A stretch of DNA of 64,000 nt from Galbibacter pacificus (GTDB lineage Bacteria; Bacteroidota; Bacteroidia; Flavobacteriales; Flavobacteriaceae), in assembly GCF_029603165.1 (NCBI RefSeq), contig NZ_JAQSVC010000003.1, positions 613,582 through 677,581 of the forward strand, read 5' to 3'. Positions 16,942 through 27,767 of the stretch are shown here, one piece after another (positions within the stretch are counted from its first letter, which is position 1; each line of letters starts with the position of its first letter). The notes under the pieces were generated by a model. That model did not search any database and was not told where the DNA came from. It worked only from the letters and a program-made list of their open reading frames with translations. Made by a program: the position numbers and the translations under genes.

Positions 16942-18144
16942 TTAAAAAACTTCCTTGTCTTTCAAGTCTATTAATCCTTTACTTTCTTCATTTAAAATAC
17001 GTTTGGAGCGTAAATAACGGTTGTAATTGTATTCATCGTAATTTGAGGCATTCTTGTCCATACTGCTTATATGGACACTCCCTGCCGAATGAATAAACTC
17101 GTTGTTGCCTATCCACATGCCTACATGTATGACGCGCTCTTTTGTAGAATCGGTTGCTTTTTTTCCGAAGAAAAGCAAATCTCCAGGTTGAAGCTTGGAA
17201 AAATCCTTGCTGTCATCAACCAAAATCCCTTCGTGTATTTGTTGCGATGCATCTCTGGGAATAATCATTCCGTTTAAAAAATAAACGGTTTTGGTAAACC
17301 CGCTACAATCTACTCCTTTTGGAGATGTCCCTCCCCATAAATACGGCAGTCCCATCAATGTTTTGGAGATAGATACCAGGTCCTCTTTGGTCTGTTCAAG
17401 CGATTGCACCCATTCATTGTATGGGGCTGCTTCTTTTTTAGAAACATAGGCTGTGCGCCCGTCTGGATATTTTACCTCGTAAAAGTTTCCTTTCTCGCCT
17501 TGTAAACTTAAAATATTTCCTGCCACTAAGTCGGATATTACCTGAGCTTCTTCATTGGCTTCGGCATGCGAATTTCCGGAAGTTTTTGTATAAATAAGTT
17601 TTTTGCCTGCTTTCCATTTTGCAAAAGCCTCTTTGTCCATAGGTTCTACTCCTCCATAATCAACCCATGCAATATAATGGTCTGGTGTTTGCACAAGGTA
17701 CCAGCTTCCCTCCTTTTTGTATATGTTAACAGGCATTCCCAAGGTTCCCTGTGTTACCAATTCTGCCGAATGTTTTGGATTGCCCCGTAAATTGGCTGCC
17801 GAAAGTTTTATTACTCCTTGTGTTTTTCCTTCTAAAGATGGGGCCGGAAGCATTTCAATACTATCTGTAAAATGTATTTTTGCTTCGGTTAACTTTTTGG
17901 TAAATTTATTAACCGCTTTTGGCAAGTTTGAACTTCCTTTTAAAACATATCCGTCTTTTGTTTTTTTGGTCTCAATGTTAAAAATAGCAACTCTTTTGTC
18001 TGGCGCATATTCATTCTTCACTTCTGTAATTATTGTTTCAACTGCATCTGGGGCATCGTTTTTGCCGGTTGTTGTGCTGCATGAAACAAATGATAAAACT
18101 ACTCCCGCGAGCAATAGTAATATTTTCTTATTGTAAATTGTCAT
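16942..18144 (-). CDS. NlpC/P60 peptidoglycan endopeptidase lipoprotein with SH3 domains
   Basis: The 400-residue protein is a lipoprotein (lipobox LSFVSC, Cys22) with two bacterial SH3 domains (about 110-165 and 190-240) and a C-terminal NlpC/P60 domain. The catalytic Cys is in GVDCSGFTK and the His in HVGMWIGNNEFIHSAG. Such enzymes cleave gamma-D-Glu-diamino acid bonds in peptidoglycan stem peptides or recycled muropeptides. The frame extends 16 codons further upstream, but MTIYNKKILLLL gives a proper signal peptide, so the start at 18144 is preferred. Confidence 0.9.
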   Translation of the reverse strand: MTIYNKKILLLLAGVVLSFVSCSTTTGKNDAPDAVETIITEVKNEYAPDKRVAIFNIETKKTKDGYVLKGSSNLPKAVNKFTKKLTEAKIHFTDSIEMLPAPSLEGKTQGVIKLSAANLRGNPKHSAELVTQGTLGMPVNIYKKEGSWYLVQTPDHYIAWVDYGGVEPMDKEAFAKWKAGKKLIYTKTSGNSHAEANEEAQVISDLVAGNILSLQGEKGNFYEVKYPDGRTAYVSKKEAAPYNEWVQSLEQTKEDLVSISKTLMGLPYLWGGTSPKGVDCSGFTKTVYFLNGMIIPRDASQQIHEGILVDDSKDFSKLQPGDLLFFGKKATDSTKERVIHVGMWIGNNEFIHSAGSVHISSMDKNASNYDEYNYNRYLRSKRILNEESKGLIDLKDKEVF

Positions 18145-18212
18145 GTCTGTTTCTTTTGAATGAAAAAATTTGCTTAAAAAGCAAAGTAACACAACATTTT
18201 TGGTTTCGTATG

Positions 18213-20621
18213 TTAAAATGTTTCTTCTTCGTTTAATCTTTCTTCTTCTTTGAAGTCGATTTCCCTTTTATTGTCTTTTAAACGGTAATTTCCGAAGTTG
18301 TATTTAAAACCAACCGATACCGTCCGGGTTTCTGGTTTTGGCAAATATCCATTGTCTTGGTTGAGGTATTTTGTGGCAAAGGGAATGTTAAAGGTATTGA
18401 ATATATCGTTGGCATTCAAGGTGATTTCTGCCCTGCCGTCCCCTAATTTTTTTCTTATCCCGATATTGGCCTTAAAGCGGTCTTTCATTATATAATTTCC
18501 GGCTAAAAAACGGGAAAGGTATTCCAGGTATAAACTTGCGCTCCATGTACGGTTTTTGGACAAGGTAAATGAATTGTATACTTGGCCAAAGAAGCCAAAG
18601 GTACTCATTGTTTGTTTTTGGTTGTTGCTTTCTCTGGCCAAAAAGCTTAGTTCATAGTAAAATTCAGATAAGTACGTGCTTAAATACCACCACTTGGTTA
18701 GGTAGCGGTAGTGTACCAAGTCGATGCTATATTGAAAAGATTCGTCTAAATTAAAAACAGCATTGTATGCTATTTCGTCTTCGTTGTTTTGAAATGTTAA
18801 GCTACCAAGGTCGTTGTTTTCATGTTGGTAATAGAGGGAAAAAATATAGTTTCCATTATAAGTATAGTCCAAGGTTACCTTATTTTCTATGGAAGGTGTT
18901 AAGGTTGGATTTCCCGTTATAAAGTTGTTTTCATTTAAATAATACCTAAACGGATTTAAACTTTGGTACCGGGGGCGATCTATGGCCCTTTTATAGCTTA
19001 TTCCCCATTCATGGGTGCCAGATATGGTATTGTGTATGCTAATGGTCGGGAACAACTCGAAATAATCCTGATGGTTTACTTCCCCATAAGCAGCCGAGTT
19101 CCCAATGGCATTGGTATATTCTCCCCTCAACCCTAATTCCAGCGCCCATTTTTCCCATTCCCGATTTAAATTGACATAGCCCGCCCAAATATTTTCATCA
19201 TAATCAAAATCGTCATTATTGGCTTGTTCGGGCATGTAATCTCCAAAGAAGATCATCTCGCTGTTTCCCTTTATCCCGGAATATTTAGTTCCAAAATCAA
19301 TATTGTTTTCGTTCCATATAGCAGAAATATCTACTTGGCCTGTAAAAATATTGTTCTGCTGTGTCCAATGCGTGCCAAAAATATTGCTATATTCATACGC
19401 ATTGTTTTCATTGTAATAATCAGTTAAAATGTCCTGAAATTGTTCGTCGTTATAGTATACATAATTTGCCTGTGCGCTTAACGTCGTGCCATTTCCCATT
19501 TCCCTGTTATAGGTAGCATTAAAGCTTAAATTTACATTATCGTTTTCAATATTACTGGTAGAAATAAATGCTCCGTTTGGATTTTCATCGGCATCAAAAA
19601 TATGGGTGTCTACAAGATTATCTATTGTTTTTTCGGGACTAAAATTAAAATTGGAAGTTATGCTTAATGTATTTTTAGTATCCAGATCAAAATCTACAAT
19701 GGTATTTAAGTTGTGTACCTTGGACCGTGTGGTTTTATACAAGGACGCTTTCCATTGATTACCGGGCAAATTGCCGTTAAAAAAGTTGGTATAACTATCG
19801 CTTCTTTTATAGTCCTTTCTGGGGTTAAAAGTATATCCTGCATATAAGTTAACAAAACTGCTTTTGTAATAATGGTCGGTACCAAACCTATATTTAGGGA
19901 AAATCCCCTGTTCATAATTGCCGTTTACGCTTCCTTTATAGCCAATAGATATGTTTTTGGACGTAACAATATTTAAAACGGCGCCCCCTTCTGCATCATA
20001 TTTAGAAGATGGATTGGTAATTACTTCAACAGAAGCAATATTTGTTCCCGAAAAATTTTCCAGAAGGTTTTTTAGTTCCGTATCATTTAAATAAACTCTT
20101 TTATTGTTGATATAAACGGTTGTTTTGGAGTTTTTTATTGAAATATTATCGTTTACAATAATCACTGCAGGGGTTCTTTTTAATATTTCATATCCGGACA
20201 TTGATGACAAGGTGGAATTTTCTACCTGAAAAATAAGTTTACCTCCTTTTTTTTCTATTCGGGGCCTTTGATGAATTACGGTTACCCCGTCCAGATTTTC
20301 AACATTTTCAAGCATGACCAGATTCCCAATCTGTACATTGGCATTCACTTCAACGGGGCTGTATGTGTTTTTATATCCTACATAGGACGTTTGCAGAATA
20401 TAACTCCCTTTGGAAATTTGGCTCATGATAAAAGTTCCGTTTTCTTCTGTGGAAGTTCCGGAAATGGCCGTTGAATCCTTGGCCAAAAGAATAAGGTTTA
20501 CATAGGGCAGGGGCTGGTTATTTTTATTGCTTACATGGCCCTCTATTTTATAATGCTGGGCATAGATAAAATGGACGGCAAAAAAGGATATACAGAAGAA
20601 AACAACCTTTTGGTCAAGCAT
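18213..20621 (-). CDS. TonB-dependent receptor, outer-membrane beta-barrel family
   Basis: About 802 residues from the preferred start MLDQKVVFFCISFF (the open frame has 14 more codons). The order is a signal peptide, a carboxypeptidase-D-like domain (GHVSNKNNQPLPYVNLILLA), a plug with the strand SVEVITNPSSKYDAEGGAVLNIV, and a barrel of the OMP_b-brl_3 type. The C-terminus extends about 20 charged residues past the last strand (KYNFGNYRLKDNKREIDFKEE), unusual for a barrel that normally ends in an aromatic residue. No SusD partner is present, so it is probably a stand-alone receptor of unknown ligand. Confidence 0.88.
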   Translation of the reverse strand: MLDQKVVFFCISFFAVHFIYAQHYKIEGHVSNKNNQPLPYVNLILLAKDSTAISGTSTEENGTFIMSQISKGSYILQTSYVGYKNTYSPVEVNANVQIGNLVMLENVENLDGVTVIHQRPRIEKKGGKLIFQVENSTLSSMSGYEILKRTPAVIIVNDNISIKNSKTTVYINNKRVYLNDTELKNLLENFSGTNIASVEVITNPSSKYDAEGGAVLNIVTSKNISIGYKGSVNGNYEQGIFPKYRFGTDHYYKSSFVNLYAGYTFNPRKDYKRSDSYTNFFNGNLPGNQWKASLYKTTRSKVHNLNTIVDFDLDTKNTLSITSNFNFSPEKTIDNLVDTHIFDADENPNGAFISTSNIENDNVNLSFNATYNREMGNGTTLSAQANYVYYNDEQFQDILTDYYNENNAYEYSNIFGTHWTQQNNIFTGQVDISAIWNENNIDFGTKYSGIKGNSEMIFFGDYMPEQANNDDFDYDENIWAGYVNLNREWEKWALELGLRGEYTNAIGNSAAYGEVNHQDYFELFPTISIHNTISGTHEWGISYKRAIDRPRYQSLNPFRYYLNENNFITGNPTLTPSIENKVTLDYTYNGNYIFSLYYQHENNDLGSLTFQNNEDEIAYNAVFNLDESFQYSIDLVHYRYLTKWWYLSTYLSEFYYELSFLARESNNQKQTMSTFGFFGQVYNSFTLSKNRTWSASLYLEYLSRFLAGNYIMKDRFKANIGIRKKLGDGRAEITLNANDIFNTFNIPFATKYLNQDNGYLPKPETRTVSVGFKYNFGNYRLKDNKREIDFKEEERLNEEETF

Positions 20622-20743
20622 GTTCAGAGCAATTTGGTTTCTAAATATAGAATTTTTTATCAATTAATCATATTTTTTAAAACATTTTTTTTATATCCTC
20701 CTTAATTATGAACAATATCTTATTCAAGCGTGTTAAAATAACT

Positions 20744-20751
20744 TATATTTG
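20744..20751 (+). promoter_or_regulatory. -7 box of lepA promoter
   Basis: TATATTTG matches TAnnTTTG and ends 30 bp before the lepA ATG. No clear -33 TTG was found at the usual distance. Confidence 0.5.
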
Positions 20752-20781
20752 CGAATTGAAAAAACGCATTGATATACGGCT

Positions 20782-22578
20782 ATGAAGCACATTAGGAACT
20801 TTTGTATTATTGCTCATATTGACCACGGTAAAAGCACGTTGGCAGACAGATTGCTGGATTTTACCGGCTCTGTAACAGAACGTGAAAAAAAAGAGCAGCT
20901 CCTTGACAATATGGACTTAGAGCGCGAACGGGGCATTACCATTAAGAGCCATGCCATCCAAATGGAATATATATACAAGGGCGAAACATATATTTTAAAT
21001 TTAATTGATACCCCCGGCCACGTAGACTTCTCTTATGAAGTCTCCAGGTCCATTGCCGCTTGCGAAGGTGCATTATTGGTCGTGGATGCCGCACAAAGTA
21101 TACAGGCACAGACCATTTCTAATCTTTATCTTGCTTTAGAAAATGATTTGGAAATTATACCTGTACTGAACAAAGTTGACCTTCCCAGTGCAAATCCAGA
21201 GGAAGTAACAGACGATATTGTAGATTTATTGGGCTGTAATGCAGAAGATGTTATTCCGGCAAGTGCCAAAACCGGTATTGGAATAGAAGAAATACTGAGT
21301 GCCATTATAGAAAAAATTCCCGCTCCAAAAGGCGTAGAAGACGAACCGTTGCAAGCGCTTATATTTGATTCTGTTTACAACCCCTTTCGCGGTGTTGAAA
21401 CGTATTTTAGGGTAATAAACGGTGAGATTCACAAAGGACAAAAAATAAAGTTCCTGGCTACCGGAAAAACATACTTTGCCGATGAAGTTGGAACGCTAAA
21501 ATTAATACAGCACCCTAAAAAAGTCATTAAAACCGGGGACGTTGGGTATTTAATTACGGGGATAAAAGATGCCCGCGAGGTTAAAGTGGGCGATACAATT
21601 ACAGATGCCGCCAATCCAACCAAAAACATGATTGAGGGTTTTGAAAATGTAAAACCAATGGTATTTGCCGGGATTTACCCCGTAGATACCGAAGATTATG
21701 AAGAGCTTCGCGGTGCCATGGAGAAACTTCAGTTAAACGATGCTTCCTTGGTATTTGCACCCGAAAGTTCTGCGGCCCTTGGTTTTGGTTTCCGTTGTGG
21801 TTTCTTGGGGATGCTTCACCTGGAAATTATTCAAGAACGTTTGGAGCGCGAGTTTGACATGACCGTAATTACAACGGTTCCAAACGTAAGTTATCATGCA
21901 TACACCAAGAAAGACCCCGACGAGCAAATTATTGTAAACAACCCATCGGACCTGCCCGATCCTTCTAGTTTGGACCGTGTTGAAGAGCCGTTTATAAAAG
22001 CTTCTATTATTACCAAATCCGACTTTGTTGGACCTGTTATGTCGCTTTGTATTGAAAAACGCGGTATTATTACCAATCAAACGTATTTAACGCCCGAACG
22101 TGTCGAATTGTCTTTTGATATGCCCTTGGCCGAAATTGTGTTCGATTTTTACGACCGCCTTAAAACCGTTTCCAAAGGATATGCTTCTTTTGACTATTCA
22201 CCAATAGGAATGCGGGCTTCTAAATTGGTAAAAGTGGATGTGTTGATCAATGGAAATTCGGTAGATGCGCTTTCTGCTTTAATTCATTCGGACAATGCAT
22301 ATGATATTGGGAAGAAAATGTGCGAAAAGTTAAAAGAATTAATTCCGAGGCAACAGTTTGATATTCCTATCCAGGCAGCCATTGGTGCCAAAATTATCTC
22401 CAGGGAAACCGTAAAAGCGCTCCGTAAAGATGTTACCGCCAAATGTTACGGCGGGGATATTTCCCGTAAACGGAAATTATTGGAAAAACAGAAAAAAGGT
22501 AAAAAACGTATGCGCCAAGTAGGGAACGTAGAAATTCCCCAACAAGCATTTATGGCGGTATTGAAACTAAACGATTAA
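20782..22578 (+). CDS. lepA: Elongation factor 4 (back-translocating GTPase LepA)
   Basis: This 598-residue translational GTPase acts on stalled or early ribosomes. The G motifs are [18 protein letters not shown] and NKVDLPSA, followed by the EF-G-like domains and the LepA-specific C-terminus ([20 protein letters not shown]). The length is normal. It is a single gene with its own promoter, convergent with the lipoprotein gene downstream. Confidence 0.97.
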   Translation: MKHIRNFCIIAHIDHGKSTLADRLLDFTGSVTEREKKEQLLDNMDLERERGITIKSHAIQMEYIYKGETYILNLIDTPGHVDFSYEVSRSIAACEGALLVVDAAQSIQAQTISNLYLALENDLEIIPVLNKVDLPSANPEEVTDDIVDLLGCNAEDVIPASAKTGIGIEEILSAIIEKIPAPKGVEDEPLQALIFDSVYNPFRGVETYFRVINGEIHKGQKIKFLATGKTYFADEVGTLKLIQHPKKVIKTGDVGYLITGIKDAREVKVGDTITDAANPTKNMIEGFENVKPMVFAGIYPVDTEDYEELRGAMEKLQLNDASLVFAPESSAALGFGFRCGFLGMLHLEIIQERLEREFDMTVITTVPNVSYHAYTKKDPDEQIIVNNPSDLPDPSSLDRVEEPFIKASIITKSDFVGPVMSLCIEKRGIITNQTYLTPERVELSFDMPLAEIVFDFYDRLKTVSKGYASFDYSPIGMRASKLVKVDVLINGNSVDALSALIHSDNAYDIGKKMCEKLKELIPRQQFDIPIQAAIGAKIISRETVKALRKDVTAKCYGGDISRKRKLLEKQKKGKKRMRQVGNVEIPQQAFMAVLKLND

Positions 22579-22598
22579 ACGGTTGTGAAAGTATAGAA

Positions 22599-23168
22599 TT
22601 ATGTTGGTATGTTCTGAATATAATAACTCCCAGAACGGTTAACCACCAGTTTATAATCAAGGTAGGCCTCTTGTGAAGGATTGAAGAAACTTATATTAAA
22701 AACAACATCGTTCGTTAAAGAAGCGGTCTCGTCTATGCTAATGGACTGCATGATACATTTGTCCCAAAAGTTATTTTCAGGCTGTACAAAAAGTGTTTTT
22801 TCTATTCTTTTATTAAGTACCAATCTATCCTTAAAGTATACAGACACGTCCGAATGAAACTCTTTATAAGCCGTGCTTTCAATACGGTTCGGGTTGTTTT
22901 CAATTTTATAAACTTTATCATCTGTTGAATGATATTTTACCTTCACCACAAAGTTGTTTGATAAAATAGTATCTGTAACTACTTCTGCATAGCCCTCCGG
23001 TATTTCCTTTAAATTGAGTTTGGTTACGGATGTATATGGGTTTTTGCCAAAAAGTTGGTTGCCTTTGTTTTTCAGTCGTGTTTGGTCGCAGCCGGTCAAC
23101 AACAAGACCAAGGATAAAAGGACCCCCAATTGTAAAAAGGTGTTTGCGGTTATTTTATTGATTTTCAT
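22599..23168 (-). CDS. Lipoprotein of unknown function
   Basis: The 189-residue product has a signal peptide and lipobox LLTGC (Cys27). The mature part is beta-rich with a conserved look (VVKVKYHSTDDKVYKIE, then DVSVYFKDRLVLNK) and resembles small Bacteroidota lipoproteins of the DUF4738 kind, an assignment from memory only. Its start overlaps the end of the antiporter gene by 14 nt, so the two are coupled. Confidence 0.7.
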   Translation of the reverse strand: MKINKITANTFLQLGVLLSLVLLLTGCDQTRLKNKGNQLFGKNPYTSVTKLNLKEIPEGYAEVVTDTILSNNFVVKVKYHSTDDKVYKIENNPNRIESTAYKEFHSDVSVYFKDRLVLNKRIEKTLFVQPENNFWDKCIMQSISIDETASLTNDVVFNISFFNPSQEAYLDYKLVVNRSGSYYIQNIPT

Positions 23169-25041
23169 TTTCGGTAACTTTATCTTCTTCCTTTTCGTTT
23201 TTATTGTTCTTTACATCCATTACGTCCATGGGTTTTCCCAGATATACCAATTGATTGCCTTCTTCGATCTCCATTTCTTTTATATACGAAGCGATAATGT
23301 GCAATTCCTCCTCATTGTCTTTTATAAAAATAGGAATGGCATCTTTTTCATTATTGAGCTTTTCTATTTCTTTAATGAACTGCTCTTTTGAAGCTATTGG
23401 TATTTCGTTTATTTTAGGGTAATCGCGTGCCACTTCACTTAAGTTGATATAATCGTCTTTTTTAGAGAACAATAATTCACTGTCAATGGTATCCGATTTC
23501 ATTTCCTCGGGGGTAATCAACCTAAAGGCACCATTTTCCCCCAATTGATTTTTAAACCGCTCTATGGCGTGTTTGTTTACTTCTTCACTGGCCGTAAGCG
23601 CCATTAAATACCCAATGTCGTTTAGTTCGATGTTATTGGCAAGGTCATCAGAAAAAATATTGGCTTCCTCGGCATCCAGGTCCATTGCCTTTGCCCTTTC
23701 AATATTCTCTTTATTACTATCAATAAGTACCACGTGCCGTTCGCTTTTTTGTAAATATTTCGCAATAATTCTCGAAACGTTTGAAGCCCCTACAATTAAT
23801 ATTCCGCTCGACTCTTTCAAGAATACGCCCGATATTTTAGCAAATAACCGTGCGGTGGTTGCATTTAAAAGTACGGTTCCCAGCACGATCATAAATACCA
23901 ACGGTGTTATGTATTCTGCTCCTGGCTCGCCTTCCAAAGCCAAACGTGTTCCAAAAAGCGACGCAATACCTGCTGCCACAATACCGCGGGGCCCTACCCA
24001 GCTAATAAATATTTTTTCGTTTAGTTTTAGTCCTGATTTTATGGTGCTGAGAAAAACACAAAGCGGCCGTATTAAAAATACCACACAAGCAAACAAAATA
24101 ACTGTGTTCCAATTGTAAATTAAATACAAGTCCTGCATGTCGATATTGGCTGCCAACAAAATAAAAAGGATGGATACCAATAGGACGCTTAACGATTCTT
24201 TAAAATACAGTAATTCTTTAAGGTTTGGCAAGTCTATGTTCCCTAAAACCATCCCCATTACCACAACTGACAATAGCCCGGATTCGTGAGCAAACTGCTC
24301 GGATAGGGCATAAACGCCTATTACAAAAGATAATGAAACCACGTTCATTAAAAAATGCGGAATAGCGTTCTTTTTTATGGCAAAATACAGTGCATAGGCA
24401 AAAGAAAAGCCAATGGAAAAACCAACAACCACTGTTTTTCCAAACTCTATTAAAGCCTGTTGCGTATACTCAGAGCCTTTTCCAATCGATATAAATTCAA
24501 ATACCAATACGGCGGCCACGGCACCAATAGGATCGATCAATATCCCTTCCCACCTCAATACTGCCGAAATATCCTTTTTTAAAGGTATATTTCTTAAAAT
24601 AGGCGTAATTACCGTAGGCCCGGTAACAATAATTAAAGCAGCAAACAAAAAAGAAACCGACCAACTTAAATCAAATATAAAATGAGCCACAAAACCCGAA
24701 CATAAAAAAGTTACGACACTACCAATAGTAATGAGTTTTATAATTACAGGCCCTACATTTAAAACTTCGTTTCTTTTGAGTGTTAACCCCCCTTCAAAAA
24801 GGATGACGCTAATGGCTAAAGAAACAAAATGAAACAAGCCCTCTCCCGGAAACAGTCCTTTATCTAACTGCGGATTCCATATCGGTTCAATTAATTTGGT
24901 TCCATCGTCTGTATAGAGGGTTGAAATAGGTCCTACAAAAATACCTATTAAAATAAGTGGTAGAATAGCAGGTATTTTTAATCTCCATGCTACCCATTGA
25001 GCCAAGATGCCCAAAATTACAATTCCAGCTAGTTCTAACAT
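23155..25041 (-). CDS. CPA-type cation:proton antiporter with RCK/TrkA-N domain
   Basis: About 628 residues from MLELAGIVILGILAQW (11 further codons are open upstream). Roughly twelve membrane helices come first, with the unwound-helix motif VTGPTVITPIL and the ion-site region GILIDPIGAVAAVLVFEF. A cytosolic Rossmann TrkA-N domain follows (SSGILIVGASNVSRIIAKYL), then a charged tail. It exchanges Na+ or K+ for protons at the inner membrane and is probably gated by NAD(H) through the RCK domain. Confidence 0.88.
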   Translation of the reverse strand: MLELAGIVILGILAQWVAWRLKIPAILPLILIGIFVGPISTLYTDDGTKLIEPIWNPQLDKGLFPGEGLFHFVSLAISVILFEGGLTLKRNEVLNVGPVIIKLITIGSVVTFLCSGFVAHFIFDLSWSVSFLFAALIIVTGPTVITPILRNIPLKKDISAVLRWEGILIDPIGAVAAVLVFEFISIGKGSEYTQQALIEFGKTVVVGFSIGFSFAYALYFAIKKNAIPHFLMNVVSLSFVIGVYALSEQFAHESGLLSVVVMGMVLGNIDLPNLKELLYFKESLSVLLVSILFILLAANIDMQDLYLIYNWNTVILFACVVFLIRPLCVFLSTIKSGLKLNEKIFISWVGPRGIVAAGIASLFGTRLALEGEPGAEYITPLVFMIVLGTVLLNATTARLFAKISGVFLKESSGILIVGASNVSRIIAKYLQKSERHVVLIDSNKENIERAKAMDLDAEEANIFSDDLANNIELNDIGYLMALTASEEVNKHAIERFKNQLGENGAFRLITPEEMKSDTIDSELLFSKKDDYINLSEVARDYPKINEIPIASKEQFIKEIEKLNNEKDAIPIFIKDNEEELHIIASYIKEMEIEEGNQLVYLGKPMDVMDVKNNKNEKEEDKVTENENQ

Positions 25042-25177
25042 ATTTTTTTGATTGAATAACGAATATAAGGTCAATATACTATAAAAATGTTAAAAAACAT
25101 TTAATAATGCAAGCCTTTATTATTGAATGTTATTCCCTTTTCTTAATTTGCGATGCGTTGTAATCTTAACAAATTTC

Positions 25178-26038
25178 ATGAAGTTATACACAATTGAAAC
25201 AGGAAACTTCAAATTAGATGGCGGTGCCATGTTTGGTGTTGTTCCCAAATCTATTTGGAACAGGACCAATCCTGCCGACCCCAATAATATGATTGATATA
25301 GCCGCCAGGTCTTTGTTAATAGAAGATGGCAATCGGTTAATACTTATCGATACCGGTCTTGGCAACAAACAGTCTGATAAATTTTTTGGGTATTACTATT
25401 TATGGGGAGACGACAACCTAGATAAATCTTTACGAAACCACGGTTTCCATAGGGACGACATTACCGATGTTTTTTTAACCCACTTGCATTTCGACCATTG
25501 TGGCGGAAGCATTCTGTTAAACAAAGAAAAGGGAATTTACGAACCCGCGTTTAAAAATGCACGCTTTTGGAGCAATAAAGACCACTGGGAATGGGCAACC
25601 AAACCCAACGACCGTGAAAAAGCCTCTTTTTTAAAAGAAAATATTTTCCCAATTCAAGAAAGCGGACAATTAAGTTTCTTGCCCGTTCCAGATAATGGTT
25701 TTTTAAAAAACGCTGAACTCGGCTTTGATGTGCTGTATGTAAATGGCCATACAGACAAACAAATGATCCCCCACATACAATACAAAGGGAAAACACTGGT
25801 TTTCATGGCCGATTTGCTACCAACCGTAGGCCATATCCCACTTCCTTTCGTAATGGGGTACGACACGCGGCCCCTCCTTACGCTGGAAGAAAAGAAAACC
25901 TTTTTAGACCATGCCGTAACCAATAATTTTTACTTATTGCTGGAACACGATGCACATAACGAAGTATGTACACTTCAACAAACAGAGAAAGGCGTTCGGC
26001 TTAAAGACACTTTCTCATTTAAAGAATTATTTAATTAA
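25178..26038 (+). CDS. Metallo-beta-lactamase fold hydrolase
   Basis: The 286-residue protein has the MBL metal motif HLHFDHCGG, an upstream LILIDTGLGN strand and a late VNGHTD His. The closest pattern is the cytosolic AiiA/lactonase-like group, but the substrate is unknown. The start is set at MKLYTIETGNFKLDGG because the 17 codons before it are not protein-like. The S8 protease gene begins 10 nt after its stop. Confidence 0.87.
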   Translation: MKLYTIETGNFKLDGGAMFGVVPKSIWNRTNPADPNNMIDIAARSLLIEDGNRLILIDTGLGNKQSDKFFGYYYLWGDDNLDKSLRNHGFHRDDITDVFLTHLHFDHCGGSILLNKEKGIYEPAFKNARFWSNKDHWEWATKPNDREKASFLKENIFPIQESGQLSFLPVPDNGFLKNAELGFDVLYVNGHTDKQMIPHIQYKGKTLVFMADLLPTVGHIPLPFVMGYDTRPLLTLEEKKTFLDHAVTNNFYLLLEHDAHNEVCTLQQTEKGVRLKDTFSFKELFN

Positions 26039-26048
26039 AACGAAAACA

Positions 26049-27680
26049 ATGACTATTAAAAAATCTATGGTTGCTGGTGCTATTGCAACTACTTTATTGG
26101 CAGGGTGTGGATCTACCAACATCTTGTTAACCCCTGAAGAAAATATAGATAGTGTTGCATTAAAGGTAAGCCCCTTGACCGATACACAGCTTAAACACTG
26201 GAGCCACGACGACCTCCCTGCCGATACCATTCCGGGCATGAGTGTTGACAAAGCCTATACAGATATTTTTAATGCCATAAAAGAATTACGGCCAACTCCT
26301 GTAATTGTTGGGGTTTTGGACTCTGGGATCGATATTGAACATGAAGACCTGAAAAATGTTATCTGGACCAATGAAGATGAAATTGCCGGAAATGGCATTG
26401 ACGACGATAAAAACGGTTTTGTAGACGACGTTCATGGATGGAACTTTTTGGGAAAAGCAAATAATGAACAACTGGAACTGGTTAGGATTATAAACAAAGG
26501 CGATGATGGCTCTGCCGATTACCAACGGGCCAAAGCCGAATATGACGAAAAATACAACGAGGCTCTTCAAAATAAAACAAGGTACGAGCAAATTCTTCAA
26601 TCGGTAACACAAGCCGACGAATTACTGCAAAAAGAATTGGGCAAGGAAGATTATACACTTGAAGACTTAAAAGCATACAAGCCCTCTACTCCCGAGGCTC
26701 AAGCTGCTACAGGGGCCATGACACAAATGTTTGCCTATGAAGATTCTGTAGCAGATCTTAAAAAAGAACTGAAAGAAGGAATTGAATATTTTACAGACCA
26801 GTTAAACTACAATCTAAACAAAGATTTCGACGGAAGGTCCATTGTAGGCGACGATCCAGATGATATTACCGATACCGATTATGGAGATAACAATGTAATT
26901 GGAGATAGAGAGCATGCAAAACACGGTACACACGTAGCTGGTATAATTGCCGCTCAGCGCAATAACGGAATTGGCATGAACGGGGTAGCAGACCATGTAA
27001 AAATTATGCCTGTAAGAACCGTTCCCAATGGAGACGAGTACGATAAAGACGTGGCCCTGGCCATTCGCTATGCTGTAGATAACGGTGCAAAAGTAATTAA
27101 CGGAAGCTTTGGAAAATACTATTCGCCACACAAACAATGGGTTTGGGACGCCATAAAGTATGCCGCATCAAAAGACGTGTTAATTGTTAAGGCTGCCGGA
27201 AACGAATCGTTGGATTTAGATGAAAACAATGTCTATCCAAACGATAATGAAAACAACACCGCAGAAATTGCCGATAATTTCCTGACCGTTGGTGCACTAA
27301 ACTACGAATATGGCCCCGAAATGGTAGCTACGTTCTCAAATTACGGCAAAGACAATGTCGATGTTTTTGCACCCGGAACCAAAATATGGTCTACCACGCC
27401 CAATAACGGATATGAATTTTTACAGGGAACCTCCATGGCCGCTCCAGCGGTTGCTGGGGTTGCCGCATTAATTAGGGCATATTTCCCCAAACTAAAAGCC
27501 GGAGAGGTGAAAAAAATAATTATGCAATCGGGATTGACATCCACGGCAAACGTAATTCTTGGAGGAAACCCCAATTACAAAAAACCGTTTGCCGAGGCTT
27601 CAAAATCGGGCAAAATGGTTAACCTGTACAATGCCATGATTTTAGCCGATAAGGTAAATGCCGGGAAAGTAAAATTATAA
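26049..27680 (+). CDS. Subtilisin-like (S8) serine protease lipoprotein
   Basis: The 543-residue protein starts at MTIKKSMVAGAIATTLLAGC, a signal peptide with Cys20 as lipid anchor. The catalytic triad is Asp in VGVLDSGIDIEHEDLK, His in HGTHVAGIIAAQ and Ser in GTSMAAPAVAGVAAL; the oxyanion Asn is in KAAGNES. A roughly 130-residue acidic insertion separates Asp and His. The lipid anchor places it in the envelope. It is probably cotranscribed with the MBL hydrolase. Confidence 0.93.
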   Translation: MTIKKSMVAGAIATTLLAGCGSTNILLTPEENIDSVALKVSPLTDTQLKHWSHDDLPADTIPGMSVDKAYTDIFNAIKELRPTPVIVGVLDSGIDIEHEDLKNVIWTNEDEIAGNGIDDDKNGFVDDVHGWNFLGKANNEQLELVRIINKGDDGSADYQRAKAEYDEKYNEALQNKTRYEQILQSVTQADELLQKELGKEDYTLEDLKAYKPSTPEAQAATGAMTQMFAYEDSVADLKKELKEGIEYFTDQLNYNLNKDFDGRSIVGDDPDDITDTDYGDNNVIGDREHAKHGTHVAGIIAAQRNNGIGMNGVADHVKIMPVRTVPNGDEYDKDVALAIRYAVDNGAKVINGSFGKYYSPHKQWVWDAIKYAASKDVLIVKAAGNESLDLDENNVYPNDNENNTAEIADNFLTVGALNYEYGPEMVATFSNYGKDNVDVFAPGTKIWSTTPNNGYEFLQGTSMAAPAVAGVAALIRAYFPKLKAGEVKKIIMQSGLTSTANVILGGNPNYKKPFAEASKSGKMVNLYNAMILADKVNAGKVKL

Positions 27681-27688
27681 TCCAATAT

Positions 27689-27728
27689 GTCAGTCTGAGC
27701 CCTGCTCGAAAGAATCCGTTCAGGGCTC
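27689..27728. repeat. Intergenic repeat with hairpin, copy 1
   Basis: GTCAGTCTGAGCCCTGC begins the element, and GAGCCCTG (27697-27704) pairs perfectly with CAGGGCTC (27721-27728). The 5' part recurs almost unchanged at 29701 (GTCAGTCTGGGCCCTGC). It lies between the S8 protease and M1 peptidase genes and may also act as a weak terminator. Confidence 0.6.
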
Positions 27729-27767
27729 CTTGGCATCTTTTATAAAAAATAAACTAAACTCAAACAA